NCBI RefSeq assembly: GCF_024692365.1
Contig: NZ_JAILMR010000129.1
Coordinates: forward strand, 1-64,000
Direction of reading: 5' to 3'
Source of the DNA: Ruminococcus sp.
GTDB lineage: Bacteria > Bacillota > Clostridia > Oscillospirales > Ruminococcaceae
Length of the DNA stretch: 64,000 nucleotides
Below the pieces are notes generated by a model. It was not told the origin of the DNA. It did not search any database and saw nothing but the letters and a program-made list of their open reading frames with translations. The translations under genes and the position numbers were made by a program. Position 1 is the stretch's first letter, and every line of letters starts with the position of its first letter. Shown one piece after another: positions 50,067-58,544 of the stretch.

Positions 50067-50914
50067 TCAGCCTTAGCGTTGGGGTCAAAGCAGAGACTCT
50101 GCTTGTCAATGCCCTTATCAGCCCATTCATCGGCTATCTTATCAAGTGTGCCGTCCTCGGACATCTTAGCCAGTGTTTCCTGTACGGTATCTCTAAGTTC
50201 GGTATTGCCCTTCAGGAAGCCTACACCGTACTGCTCGGTGGATACCTTTTCATCAAGTATCTTGAACTCGCTTCCTCTGTTTGCAACTTCGTATACAGCA
50301 ACGCCGTAGTCAAGACATACAGCCTCGGCAGCGCCAGAATCAAGGTTCATGAAAGCGGAGTTGTAATCGCCTACCTGCTGGAGGTCTGCAAAAGAAGCCG
50401 CCAGAGCCTTGTTGTCATCGCTTGCGTCATCGCCTGTCAGTGCGTGCAAAGCAGAGCTGTCAGCCTGTACGATAACAACCTTGCCCGAAAGGTCGGCAAG
50501 CTTTTCAATACCCGAATCAGCCTTTACAACGACTACCTGAGAGTTGTCAACATAAGGAGTAGTCCATGTGTAAGCGTCCTCTCTGCCGTTGATGGTGAAA
50601 CCGTTCCAGATGCAGTCGATAGAACCGGAAGAAAGCTCCATATCCTTGGAATCCCAGTCGATAGGCTGCTTTACCAGCTCCCAGTCGTTGCGCTTGCATA
50701 CTTCCTCAGCAAGAGAAAGGTCAAAGCCAACGTACTCGCCGTTATCGTCCTTGTATCCGTAAGGAGGGAACTCAGCGTCAAAACCAACTGTGAAAGTCTT
50801 CTTGCCGCTCTCGCCCTTCTTGTCATTGCTACTGTTCTTGCCTGCACAGCCTGCCAGTGCAGCAGTCATAACTGCCATGGACAGTACTGCTGTAAATATT
50901 CTTGTATACTTCAT
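50063..50914 (-). CDS. Amino-acid ABC transporter substrate-binding lipoprotein
   Basis: Extracytoplasmic solute-binding lipoprotein (SBP_bac_3) of 283 residues. The ATG at 50912-50914 is set by AGAAGGATATCATT. Lipobox ALAGCA (Cys about 23), then FTVGFDAEFPPYGYKDDNGEYVGFDLSLAEEV, typical of polar amino-acid binding proteins, and the hinge segment DSGAAEAVCLDY. It delivers substrate to the overlapping permease. Confidence 0.93.
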   Translation of the reverse strand: MKYTRIFTAVLSMAVMTAALAGCAGKNSSNDKKGESGKKTFTVGFDAEFPPYGYKDDNGEYVGFDLSLAEEVCKRNDWELVKQPIDWDSKDMELSSGSIDCIWNGFTINGREDAYTWTTPYVDNSQVVVVKADSGIEKLADLSGKVVIVQADSSALHALTGDDASDDNKALAASFADLQQVGDYNSAFMNLDSGAAEAVCLDYGVAVYEVANRGSEFKILDEKVSTEQYGVGFLKGNTELRDTVQETLAKMSEDGTLDKIADEWADKGIDKQSLCFDPNAKAE

Positions 50915-50946
50915 AATGATATCCTTCTTTCTCGTATTCACTTACG

Positions 50947-50970
50947 CACAAAACGGCTGCCTGGGCAGCC
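50947..50970 (-). promoter_or_regulatory. Leader hairpin of the amino-acid importer operon
   Basis: GGCTGCC-CA-GGCAGCC followed by GTTTTG on the minus strand, only about 10 nt after the predicted start site. It may be a small attenuator or 5' protecting stem. Confidence 0.4.
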
Positions 50971-50979
50971 ACAAGGCTA

Positions 50980-51008
50980 AGTATATCACATTGGTTGAGA
51001 ATTGTCAA
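50980..51008 (-). promoter_or_regulatory. Promoter of the amino-acid importer operon
   Basis: TTGACA (51003-51008) and TATACT (50980-50985) with a 17-nt spacer on the minus strand. Confidence 0.82.
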
Positions 51009-51056
51009 TAGAAACGGCACACCGCACAGAATTTTAATATTCCGTGCATAAGCCAC

Positions 51057-51692
51057 TCACACATCATCGCTGCTGATGGCTATGCCCAGAACTCTCGCCT
51101 TTATCGCCAGTTCGGTACGGCTCCTGAATCCCGTCTTATCCAGCATTGAGCGCACATGGGACTTCACCGTGTTCTCGGATATCCCAAGCTGTTCAGCCAC
51201 CTGCTGATTTGTCGCTCCCGTGGTGACGATACGCAGTATCTCCAGTTCCCTTTCGGTAAGTTCCGAACTGTCCGCCAGACCCAGCTTAACCTTTGGGCTG
51301 CTGTCAGGGTAGATGCTCTCCCCTGCCACCGTCCTGTCCATTACTTCCAGTATGGTCTGCTCGTCGGCTTCCTTGTACCAGAAACTCTCTATACCTATGC
51401 TCTTCGCCTTTTCAAGCCACGAATACTCGGGCATGGAAGTCACAGCGATTATCTTGATATCGGGACGGAGCTTTTTTATCTTCTCGGCGGCTTCAAGACC
51501 GTTTGAACCGTCATTCATAAGGATATCCATGAGTATCAGGTCAACCTGATGCCGCAGTATATACACATCTGCCGCCGATGCCGAGCTCAGTGAGAAAACC
51601 AGCTCGTACTTCGGTGAATTGTTGACGTACATCTCAAATAGATGCCGTGATATGGACTGGTCGTCAACTATCATTACCCTGTACTTTTCCAT
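51057..51692 (-). CDS. NarL/LuxR-family response regulator
   Basis: Response regulator of 211 residues: receiver with acidic pair VDD (about 9-11), phospho-acceptor Asp in LILMDILMND (about 55), then a LuxR-type helix-turn-helix (LTERELEILRIVTTGATNQQVAEQLGI region, about 140-195). It is the last gene of a three-gene operon and starts 3 nt after the kinase stop, with AAAGGAAT before the ATG. Target genes unknown. Confidence 0.93.
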   Translation of the reverse strand: MEKYRVMIVDDQSISRHLFEMYVNNSPKYELVFSLSSASAADVYILRHQVDLILMDILMNDGSNGLEAAEKIKKLRPDIKIIAVTSMPEYSWLEKAKSIGIESFWYKEADEQTILEVMDRTVAGESIYPDSSPKVKLGLADSSELTERELEILRIVTTGATNQQVAEQLGISENTVKSHVRSMLDKTGFRSRTELAIKARVLGIAISSDDV

Positions 51693-51695
51693 AGT

Positions 51696-52970
51696 TTATT
51701 CCTTTCCGCCGACCCTTACCGTCAGCATGAACCGAGGTCTTGATGCTATCTCCATCTCGCCCCTCACCTGCTCAACAGCGCTTCTCAGGCTTTTCAGACC
51801 GCCGCTCTCGCTTATCTCGCCCTCGGGGGGCTTGCCGTCGTTTGTGAAAACGGCTGTTATCACGCCGTCTTCATCGGTTATATCAACTGTCAGCACGCTG
51901 CCGTCAGCGTGCTTTACAGTATTTGTCAGACATTCGTGTATCGCTATCGCCATGACCTTTTGCATTTTTTTCGGTATCTCGCCGTTGAGTATCAGCTTCA
52001 CGCCTACCGCCTCCGCCGCTTCTTTCAAAGCAACTATGGGGTCGGCACTCTCATCGGGAGCATTCTCGCCCCTCAGCAGACCCGCTGTGAACTGCCACAT
52101 CTCCAACAGCGCTTCCCTGTCGCCGCCGCGTATCAGATAGCTTTTCAGCGCCAGCAATGCCCTGCCCACATCATCGTGAATGCGTATCTTCGCAGCCAGA
52201 ACTTCCTCCTCGCGTATAATAGCGTTCATCTCGCGGGTGTAGTTCCTTATGCTTCGGTTGACTTCCTCCAGATGAGCATTTCTCTCTTCAAGCTGAAGTC
52301 TTTTGCGGTATCTCTCGGTAACATCGTAAGCGATAAGTTCCCATATCTTTCTGCCCTCTATCATCATCAGACTTTTCTGCACGTCCCACACACTGCCGTC
52401 ATTCAGGTGTAGATAATACCCCTTGCCGCGGCTCTCGGCAGTACAGCCCTCAGCAAGATCTCCGCTTTGCAGTCTTTTTTCAAGCTCGCGGCTGTCGAAG
52501 AATGAAGAACCCAGCGCCTCACGGCATATCATCTGCATGGTGCTGTTCACCAAAAGCGGAAATCCCTTCGAGCTAACAAAAGCCACTCCGTCGGACATAC
52601 TGTCCAGCCCCTCTTCAAGGGACTGAGGTGTCAGTCTGCTTTGAATCATCTGCTCCTGCCTGAACATCAGCCCTGCCCATATCATAGTCAGAACTACCTC
52701 TGCCCCCAGACAGAAAACCGCGCTGATACGCTCCGCCCACTGTTCAACGACAGAAGGCTCGTTGCCGCCTATAACACATCGGCTGACTTCCGTTATGCAA
52801 AGCAACAAAAACAAGCACAGCACCAGCGATGGTATTATTATAATGTTAGTCTTTCGGCTCAACCCCGCGATACGCCGCCGCATCATCGCCGCAAGAAACA
52901 GGAATATCAGCAGATAGACCGCCGTTCCTATCGCCGAAAGCGTTACCGATGAAATATTTCCCAAAGTCAC
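51696..52970 (-). CDS. Sensor histidine kinase (NarX/LiaS-like ATPase)
   Basis: Kinase of 424 residues: three hydrophobic segments (about 10-30, 42-62, 85-105), a PAS-like domain (about 118-215, MSDGVAFVSSKGFPLLVN), a coiled coil, and the His in KIRIHDDVGRALL, as in HisKA_3-like kinases that partner LuxR-type regulators. The ATPase N-box is HECLTNTVKHA. The G-boxes are short: FTNDGKPP, and SGGLKSLRSAV in place of the usual GxGL. GTG start at 52970 overlaps the upstream stop by 4 nt (GTGA), so the three genes are coupled. Confidence 0.85.
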   Translation of the reverse strand: MTLGNISSVTLSAIGTAVYLLIFLFLAAMMRRRIAGLSRKTNIIIIPSLVLCLFLLLCITEVSRCVIGGNEPSVVEQWAERISAVFCLGAEVVLTMIWAGLMFRQEQMIQSRLTPQSLEEGLDSMSDGVAFVSSKGFPLLVNSTMQMICREALGSSFFDSRELEKRLQSGDLAEGCTAESRGKGYYLHLNDGSVWDVQKSLMMIEGRKIWELIAYDVTERYRKRLQLEERNAHLEEVNRSIRNYTREMNAIIREEEVLAAKIRIHDDVGRALLALKSYLIRGGDREALLEMWQFTAGLLRGENAPDESADPIVALKEAAEAVGVKLILNGEIPKKMQKVMAIAIHECLTNTVKHADGSVLTVDITDEDGVITAVFTNDGKPPEGEISESGGLKSLRSAVEQVRGEMEIASRPRFMLTVRVGGKE

Positions 52971-54613
52971 CGAACATCCGCCCCCTTTGCCGTAAATATC
53001 ACAAAGGTGCTTCCGTCCTCGTGTACTATATCTATATTGCCGCCAAGTTCTTCACCGCGGCTGAAAACTTCATCGCTCACAGGCTCACATTCGCAGTCAA
53101 GCTCCACACGAAAATCTATACCATCATCAAGCCTGAGAGTGACCATCACCGCATGAACATCATCATAGGCACTCTTAGCCGCCCTGCTGAAAAGCTCGTA
53201 CATGAACAGCACTGTTTCCGCAGGAAGTTCCCTGCCCTCAGGTATATCAGCCTGTCCCCATATATCCGAAAGCTCCAGATATCCCAGAGATTCCTTCACC
53301 GAAAGCCCAAGCTCGCCGCTGTCGATAACATCATTGCTGCCAGCCAGCAGAAGAAGATTTGAACACCTCTTGATGAAAACGCCGTCTATCGCCGCCCGCT
53401 TCATTCCTGAGCGGAAACCCTCTTCATAATCGGGAAGTTTGTTCAGCTGCCTTGAAAGGCTCTCAAAATCGGGATTCAGCCGCTTTGAGATGTTGTCGTA
53501 AAGCATATTCTGCTCCGCAGTACGGCGGCGGCTCTCTTCAAGCTTGTTTGCCGTATCCAGCATTACGTGTTCCTCTTCAAGATAACTGCGGGTCTCTTCA
53601 AGGCGCATATTAAGCTTTTGCAGCTCGCTTATATCTTCCAGCCAGTAGAAATATCCCCCCATCACAGGGTAGACTTTCAAAAGCTTGCTCCCACAGAGAG
53701 CTTCAAACTCCATCGCATCTGTCAGCTGTTCTTTAGTCGGTACAGGGCTGTTCTCACCCCGCAGATGTATCTCAAGTTCATCGTCCACCAAACCCGCACT
53801 TATGGAAGAAGCACGGAAAAATTCCTCATGGTCGGTATTCGACGGCAGCATATGCGTGATAACAAGGCTCTCCCAGAAACACACAAAGAACAAGCAGGTA
53901 AAATCAGGAAAAGCGTACATACGCTGAAACAACATCGGGTCATCATCATTCTTGTAGCTGATGAAATAAATACCACCCAGTGCCACAATTACAGCGGGCA
54001 GCAAAAAACTTCGCGAAAACTGACTTCTGGTACAGCTTCGCAAGGTCTTGAAAAGTATGCCCAGCACCGAAAACACCAGTATGCCAATGGCACAATAGTA
54101 AAGAGGGCCATAACGGTAGCTGATAAAAAATTCATCATCGAACTCAAATGCCAGCTGATGCAAGTCATTGGTACCGATACCGACCGCAACCACCGCAGCA
54201 GGTATAAAAGCAAAGACCCACTTCCGCGAAAGTTCATAGTTGTCCGTTCTTCCCGTGTAGAAAGCCGCCATAAACAGCAGCATCGGCAGCATCACCATTG
54301 GCAGATAATACCAGTACCATATCTGCCTGCTGATATCCGAATCCTGAAATATAAATTCGTACCTGATGGTATCAACAATATTCCAAAGCATCATCAGAAC
54401 CGCAGAAACCGTGAGTATACGCCGCATACCCTTCTGCGGGAATCTCCGACGCGAAGCAAACAGCCACATAAGATAGACCGTCAAAAGCAGTATCGAAAGC
54501 AGACAGTGGTATGAAAAGTCCGTCTTATCCAGCACGACCTTAGCCAGCCCGGCAAACAGCGTCGCAGACATACCGAAAATAAGCTCCATGCGATGTTTAC
54601 GATTTATCGGCAC
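52967..54613 (-). CDS. 7TM sensor with degenerate kinase-like C terminus
   Basis: First gene of the three-gene operon. GTG at 54611-54613 (VPINRKHRMELIFGM) was chosen because AAGGGGAG lies 7 nt before it; the upstream ATG at 54667 lies only 5 nt after the promoter -10 box. The 548 residues have seven to eight membrane segments to about residue 250, a PAS-like region (about 265-340, VYPVMGGYFYWLEDIS), a coiled coil and a C-terminal region where a kinase would be. No phospho-acceptor His or ATP-binding N-box is seen (YDNISKRLNPDFESL in the expected place). It probably passes signals to the complete kinase next door. Confidence 0.7.
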   Translation of the reverse strand: MPINRKHRMELIFGMSATLFAGLAKVVLDKTDFSYHCLLSILLLTVYLMWLFASRRRFPQKGMRRILTVSAVLMMLWNIVDTIRYEFIFQDSDISRQIWYWYYLPMVMLPMLLFMAAFYTGRTDNYELSRKWVFAFIPAAVVAVGIGTNDLHQLAFEFDDEFFISYRYGPLYYCAIGILVFSVLGILFKTLRSCTRSQFSRSFLLPAVIVALGGIYFISYKNDDDPMLFQRMYAFPDFTCLFFVCFWESLVITHMLPSNTDHEEFFRASSISAGLVDDELEIHLRGENSPVPTKEQLTDAMEFEALCGSKLLKVYPVMGGYFYWLEDISELQKLNMRLEETRSYLEEEHVMLDTANKLEESRRRTAEQNMLYDNISKRLNPDFESLSRQLNKLPDYEEGFRSGMKRAAIDGVFIKRCSNLLLLAGSNDVIDSGELGLSVKESLGYLELSDIWGQADIPEGRELPAETVLFMYELFSRAAKSAYDDVHAVMVTLRLDDGIDFRVELDCECEPVSDEVFSRGEELGGNIDIVHEDGSTFVIFTAKGADVR

Positions 54614-54670
54614 ATACTCACTCCCCTTCCGTGACCCGGACTGCTTCGGGCGAAAATAATAATACATTAA

Positions 54671-54699
54671 TTATTATAACAGATTTCGCAGGAAAAGTA
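54671..54699 (-). promoter_or_regulatory. Promoter of the three-gene sensory operon
   Basis: TTTACT and TATAAT (about 54672-54677) with a 17-nt spacer on the minus strand. Its position supports the downstream GTG as the true start of the first gene. Confidence 0.55.
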
Positions 54700-54727
54700 A
54701 AGTCCCGATAATCGCCAAGAAGTGGGT

Positions 54728-54858
54728 TATGCCAAGGAAACAAAGCGCGCGGTTTATGCGACTGCGTCGGCATATGCCTCGCGCTAGCAGGCTTGCGGAG
54801 AGCACACCATCAGCAAAGCTGATGGTTAGAGGCAGAGCCTCTCGGTCAAGGCGCAAAA
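54728..54858 (+). repeat. Dispersed palindromic element, copy B
   Basis: Starts TATGCCAAGGAAACAAAGC and is nearly identical to copy A for about 107 nt. The only changes are one base and the hairpin loop, which reads AAA instead of TTT, i.e. the hairpin is inverted. It ends with an AGAGGC-AGA-GCCTCT stem and TCAAGGCGCAAAA, shared with copy C. Confidence 0.85.
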
Positions 54859-55334
54859 GTGACGTGATAACAATCAAAGCAATAGCAGACTATCTTCCGA
54901 CCATGTCAAAAAAAGCGGGCGGTCACCAAAATCCATGGGTGAACGAAATGCTCGACCCACGCCATCTATTCGGGCGCACAGAACGCCCGCGCCCGCCGTC
55001 AAACAGCGAAGCGCCTTTGACGGCTCGACCCGAACGGAGAGAGGGGCGACAAACCCGCAGTACGTTTATTAAATGCAAATATGTATGTAATAAACGTACT
55101 GCGGATAACCTGTTCTTATTATAGGTAATTCGGTATCAGGTCGCCCCTCTCTACGTTCGGGTCGAGAAATCGGATTCGCTGTCGCTGTCCGATTTCAATG
55201 CGCGGGTATTATTCACGCATACCAAATGATACGGTCGTATACTTTGGTACACGCTCGTACAATTTGGTATGCCCGCGCATTTTTGGTATACATTGGAATT
55301 TTGTTTTACTATTATTTCTCGTTTTGCATTTTGG
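54859..55334. repeat. Nested inverted repeats between copies B and C
   Basis: ORF-less 476-nt core. Arms 55024-55050 and 55140-55166 (27 nt, one mismatch) enclose a perfect 17-bp stem (55055-55071 / 55088-55104). Then comes the stem AAATCGGA / TCCGATTT (55167-55195). Last is a nested pair AATGCGCGGG / CCCGCGCATT (55197-55206 / 55272-55281) around GCATACCAAAT / ATTTGGTATGC with further TTTGGTA copies inside. It could be a structured RNA or stacked mobile repeats. I see no coding signal. Confidence 0.75.
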
Positions 55335-55430
55335 TTTTGCACCTTGATGCGAGGGCTCTGCCCTCGCGCTCCCGCAAGCCTGCTAGCGCGAGGCTTGACC
55401 GCGCGCTTTGTTCCCTTGGCATTCTATCCC
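55335..55430 (-). repeat. Dispersed palindromic element, copy C
   Basis: Reverse-orientation relative of copy B: on the minus strand GGGATAGAATGCCAAGG, GAACAAAGCGCGCGGT, GCCTCGCGCTAGCAGGCTTG, a GCGAGGGC-AGA-GCCCTCGC stem and TCAAGGTGCAAAA. B and C thus form the inverted ends of a composite of about 700 bp. Confidence 0.82.
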
Positions 55431-55510
55431 ACTTTCGCAAAAAAAGCAAGCAGTACAAAATAAGTACCACTTGCCTCATCTTACTCTTTAATTTCAACAG
55501 TCTCCCGCTT

Positions 55511-57001
55511 TTAAATCTCACCCTTTATCCTGCCAACAAACCGCGAAGCATCAAAGGAGTCTATCCCCCATACCGCACTCAAAAGCAGTATGCCATAGTA
55601 ATTTGAGAAATATCTACCGCTGGCTTCCCACATCATCAGGAATATCCACAGCCCGATAAAACACATATTCAGAGCCAGTCCTATCCGTTCGCGCTCGGGG
55701 CTCAGATTTTCTCCCGCAGTGGTTGCCGAAAGCATTGATATCAGCAGTATCAGCAGATACACTCCGCACGCGCCGAACCATTTTTTATAGTATTTGCCGT
55801 CATAGGTTATGACCTCGTGTATCGCCGAACGCTTCTCGATATTGTCATCGAGAAAGTCCGAAATCGCCAGCGTGCCGTCACCGAAATCTATTGCCGTCTT
55901 TTCACGCCTCAGCCTGTGTGCGCCGCCTAAGCCCATCTCGTTGTATCTCTTGATAAGCTCTTTTTTTATCTCGCGGTCACGTTCCTCTGTATCGCTGAAA
56001 GACCGTGTGAAATTGTAGTCAGCACCATTATACCTTCCGTCCTTGCAGGCGCCCATCATTATCCAGTGCGTCACAGGCGTGTTCATCTGACTTGCCTGTG
56101 CCTTGTCGAAATTAGCATAATACAGCGCATTAAAGCCTGCGAACACCGCGACAAATATCGCCAGCTGAGTTACTGCAAATATCCCCAGTTCCTTGAATTC
56201 TCCGCGTATCAGCAGACTAAGTCCCAGTGCTATCACGATTATCAGCACCGTGAATTTTATCTCTGCGCCCAACGCCGCCGATACAGCCGCAGCATAATAC
56301 AGCAGAACTTTTTTCAGGCGATTTTCCGATTCGCGGGCATATATGAACAGCAGTATCGCCAGAGGTGCCGCCCACATCGACAGCACGTCCGTATAGAAAG
56401 CCTCGCTCATAAAATACAGCACAGGACACAGCGCCATCAGCAGCATAGCCGTGTATGCCGCTGATGTTCCCAGAATTTTCCTGCAAATCTTCACCACCGA
56501 GAACCTCATGACCGTCAGCGATATGCTGCCCATTATCGTTGCGATAAGATAGTAGTTGGTATTTTCGCCCCAAATTGCGTGCGCTGCGGTGAATATGCAT
56601 CTGTAGATCGTCAGCAGCCCGAAGTTGTTCGGGAACCACAGGAAGTAGTCAGAATATTCATGCAGATCACCATTATTCAGCCAACTGATAGCACCGCCGA
56701 AAACCGCGTCCAGATCCCACATAGGGGTGTATTTCAGCACCCCCGCGGGGATTATCTGCAAAATGAACATCACCGTGAGGTAGATCAGAAATACGTAGTC
56801 GAAGTTCTTTTCCAGCTTTTCCTCATTTTGTGCGAACTTTTTCTTCGCCCACAGCATAAAAGCCAGCCCCCACCCGACAGGTACGATAGTCAGGATAGTT
56901 CCCACAGCATCGGGGACAGTTCTGAGGGTACCGTTTATTATCACGAACAGCAGCACATAAACATATATGGCGACTACTGTTCCTTTCAATATTTTTTTCA
57001 C
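55511..57001 (-). CDS. GT-C type membrane glycosyltransferase-like protein
   Basis: Polytopic membrane protein of 496 residues. GTG at 56999-57001 (VKKILKGTVV) was chosen because GGAAGGAGAGACAAAC lies just before it; the longer ATG frame to 57064 runs across the promoter. At least ten hydrophobic segments. An early extracytoplasmic loop has WDLDAVFGGAISWLNNGD with an Asp near the first membrane helix, as in GT-C (PMT/ArnT-like) enzymes that use lipid-linked sugars. A long soluble loop (about 315-405) is present. The exact substrate and family are uncertain. Confidence 0.7.
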   Translation of the reverse strand: MKKILKGTVVAIYVYVLLFVIINGTLRTVPDAVGTILTIVPVGWGLAFMLWAKKKFAQNEEKLEKNFDYVFLIYLTVMFILQIIPAGVLKYTPMWDLDAVFGGAISWLNNGDLHEYSDYFLWFPNNFGLLTIYRCIFTAAHAIWGENTNYYLIATIMGSISLTVMRFSVVKICRKILGTSAAYTAMLLMALCPVLYFMSEAFYTDVLSMWAAPLAILLFIYARESENRLKKVLLYYAAAVSAALGAEIKFTVLIIVIALGLSLLIRGEFKELGIFAVTQLAIFVAVFAGFNALYYANFDKAQASQMNTPVTHWIMMGACKDGRYNGADYNFTRSFSDTEERDREIKKELIKRYNEMGLGGAHRLRREKTAIDFGDGTLAISDFLDDNIEKRSAIHEVITYDGKYYKKWFGACGVYLLILLISMLSATTAGENLSPERERIGLALNMCFIGLWIFLMMWEASGRYFSNYYGILLLSAVWGIDSFDASRFVGRIKGEI

Positions 57002-57035
57002 CGTTTGTCTCTCCTTCCGTAACGCATACTTTTTA

Positions 57036-57064
57036 ATTATAGCATATATGTGTATAGTATGCAA
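57036..57064 (-). promoter_or_regulatory. Promoter of the GT-C gene
   Basis: TTGCAT (57059-57064) and TATAAT (57036-57041) with a 17-nt spacer on the minus strand. Confidence 0.62.
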
Positions 57065-57127
57065 GTCAAAAAACGGAAGAAGGAAGGCTTAATTTCGCGG
57101 CAAAAAAAGTGGGGCACTGGCAAACTC

Positions 57128-57177
57128 TGCCGCGAAACAAAGCGCGCGGTCAAGCCTCGCGCTTTGTTTCCTTGGCA
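57128..57177. repeat. Dispersed palindromic element, copy D (minimal)
   Basis: A 50-nt hairpin: GAAACAAAGCGCG / CGCGCTTTGTTTC arms around CGGTCAAGCCT, bounded by TGCC and GGCA. It corresponds to the outer ends of the larger copies closed on themselves. Confidence 0.75.
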
Positions 57178-57422
57178 CTCTTACCTCAGTTCAGCTACCT
57201 CACCACTTTTGTGCTCATTATGCAAGTTGCGCCCCTCAAACTTTCATTTTCTGCATTTTGCATAAAATTACACCCTTTTCTCGGCACGTTAAAGACGTAT
57301 GATACTAACTCTCCCTTTACAAAGGCGTTTTTCTTATGTAAGATGTGCTCCAAATGTCGGAAAATATCTGAAAAATCTGGCAGAAAATCTGTTTGAAAAG
57401 GTGCTAAAGTGAAATTTTGCTA

Positions 57423-57451
57423 TTGACGTTTGCGCAAAATTGTGATAAAAT
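57423..57451 (+). promoter_or_regulatory. Promoter of ddh
   Basis: TTGACG (57423-57428) and TAAAAT (57446-57451) with a 17-nt spacer. Confidence 0.75.
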
Positions 57452-57490
57452 ATTTACCGTAAGATTTTTATCTGAAAGGAATTGATATTC

Positions 57491-58480
57491 ATGAGCAATA
57501 TTCGTATAGGTATAGTCGGCTACGGCAATCTCGGCAGAGGCGTTGAACTCGCTATCAGACAGAACCCCGATACCGAGCTTGTAGCTGTATTCACCAGAAG
57601 AGATCCCTCTACCCTCAAGATCCTCACCGAGGGCGTTGGCGTTTATTCTGTTAATGATGTAGCTGATTTTAAGGACAAGATAGATGTACTTATCCTCTGC
57701 GGCGGCAGCGCTACCGATCTGCCTGAGCAGACTCCTAAGTTCGCTGAGCTGTTCAACACTATCGACAGCTTCGATACTCACGCTCGTATCCCCGAGCACT
57801 TCGCAAATGTTGACGCTGCTTCCAAGAAGGGCGGCAATATCAGCGTTATCTCCGTGGGCTGGGATCCCGGTATGTTCTCTGTACAGAGACTTTACGGCAG
57901 CTGCATCCTCCCCGAGGGCAAGGATTACACATTCTGGGGCAAGGGCGTTTCTCAGGGTCATTCCGACGCTATCAGACGTGTTGAGGGCGTAGCTGACGGC
58001 AAGCAGTACACAGTTCCCGTACAGGCTGCTATGGACGCTGTAAGAAACGGCGAAGATCCCGACCTGACCACAAGACAGAAGCACACAAGAGAGTGCTTTG
58101 TAGTTGCTGAAGAGGGCGCTGACAAGGCTAAGATCGAGAACGACATCAAGACAATGCCCAACTACTTCTCCGACTATGACACCACTGTAAACTTCATCTC
58201 TCAGGAAGAGCTGAACAAGAACCACAGCGGTATACCTCACGGCGGTTTTGTATTCCGCAGCGGCAAGACAGGCGTAAACGGCGAGACTCGTCACATCATC
58301 GAGTACAGCCTGAAGCTTGGTTCCAACCCCGAGTTCACATCCAGCATCCTCGTTGCATATGCAAGAGCAGCTGTTAGAATGAAGAACGAGGGCATGACAG
58401 GCTGCAAGACCGTATTTGACATTGCTCCTGCATACCTCTCGCCCAAGAGCGGCGACGAGCTGAGAGCTTCGATGCTTTAA
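57491..58480 (+). CDS. ddh: meso-Diaminopimelate dehydrogenase
   Basis: NADPH-dependent enzyme making meso-diaminopimelate from tetrahydrodipicolinate in one step, for lysine and peptidoglycan. The ATG at 57491 (MSNIRIGIVGYGNLGRG) follows GAAAGGAATTG. The 329 residues have the Rossmann motif GYGNLGRG and the family segments VFTRR, LCGGSATDLPEQ, DSFDTHARIPEH and SVGWDPGMFS. Codon use is strongly biased to highly used codons, suggesting high expression. Monocistronic with its own promoter and terminator. Confidence 0.95.
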   Translation: MSNIRIGIVGYGNLGRGVELAIRQNPDTELVAVFTRRDPSTLKILTEGVGVYSVNDVADFKDKIDVLILCGGSATDLPEQTPKFAELFNTIDSFDTHARIPEHFANVDAASKKGGNISVISVGWDPGMFSVQRLYGSCILPEGKDYTFWGKGVSQGHSDAIRRVEGVADGKQYTVPVQAAMDAVRNGEDPDLTTRQKHTRECFVVAEEGADKAKIENDIKTMPNYFSDYDTTVNFISQEELNKNHSGIPHGGFVFRSGKTGVNGETRHIIEYSLKLGSNPEFTSSILVAYARAAVRMKNEGMTGCKTVFDIAPAYLSPKSGDELRASML

Positions 58481-58498
58481 TTTAAACGATCATTTAAA

Positions 58499-58530
58499 AG
58501 AGACTGCTTCGGCGGTCTCTTTTTATTATG
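58499..58530 (+). terminator. Terminator of ddh
   Basis: Stem AGAGACTGC / GCGGTCTCT with a TTCG loop and a TTTTTA tail. Confidence 0.9.
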
Positions 58531-58544
58531 GCAGATATGAGGTA

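Larger units (their letters stand above)
57002..57422. other. Intergenic region between the GT-C gene and ddh
   Basis: Divergent region holding the GT-C promoter (57036-57064), palindromic element copy D (57128-57177) and, next to ddh, its promoter. The stretch 57180-57420 shows no gene or clear signal. Confidence 0.55.

Noticed and set aside
54674-55606. Several 60-130 codon frames in the repeat region
   Set aside because: All derive from palindromic repeats; none has a ribosome binding site, and the inverted copies would encode the same frames in reverse.
57404-58294. 296-codon minus-strand frame opposite ddh
   Set aside because: It is a shadow of ddh, whose codons are strongly biased; there is no promoter or ribosome binding site and the product resembles nothing.
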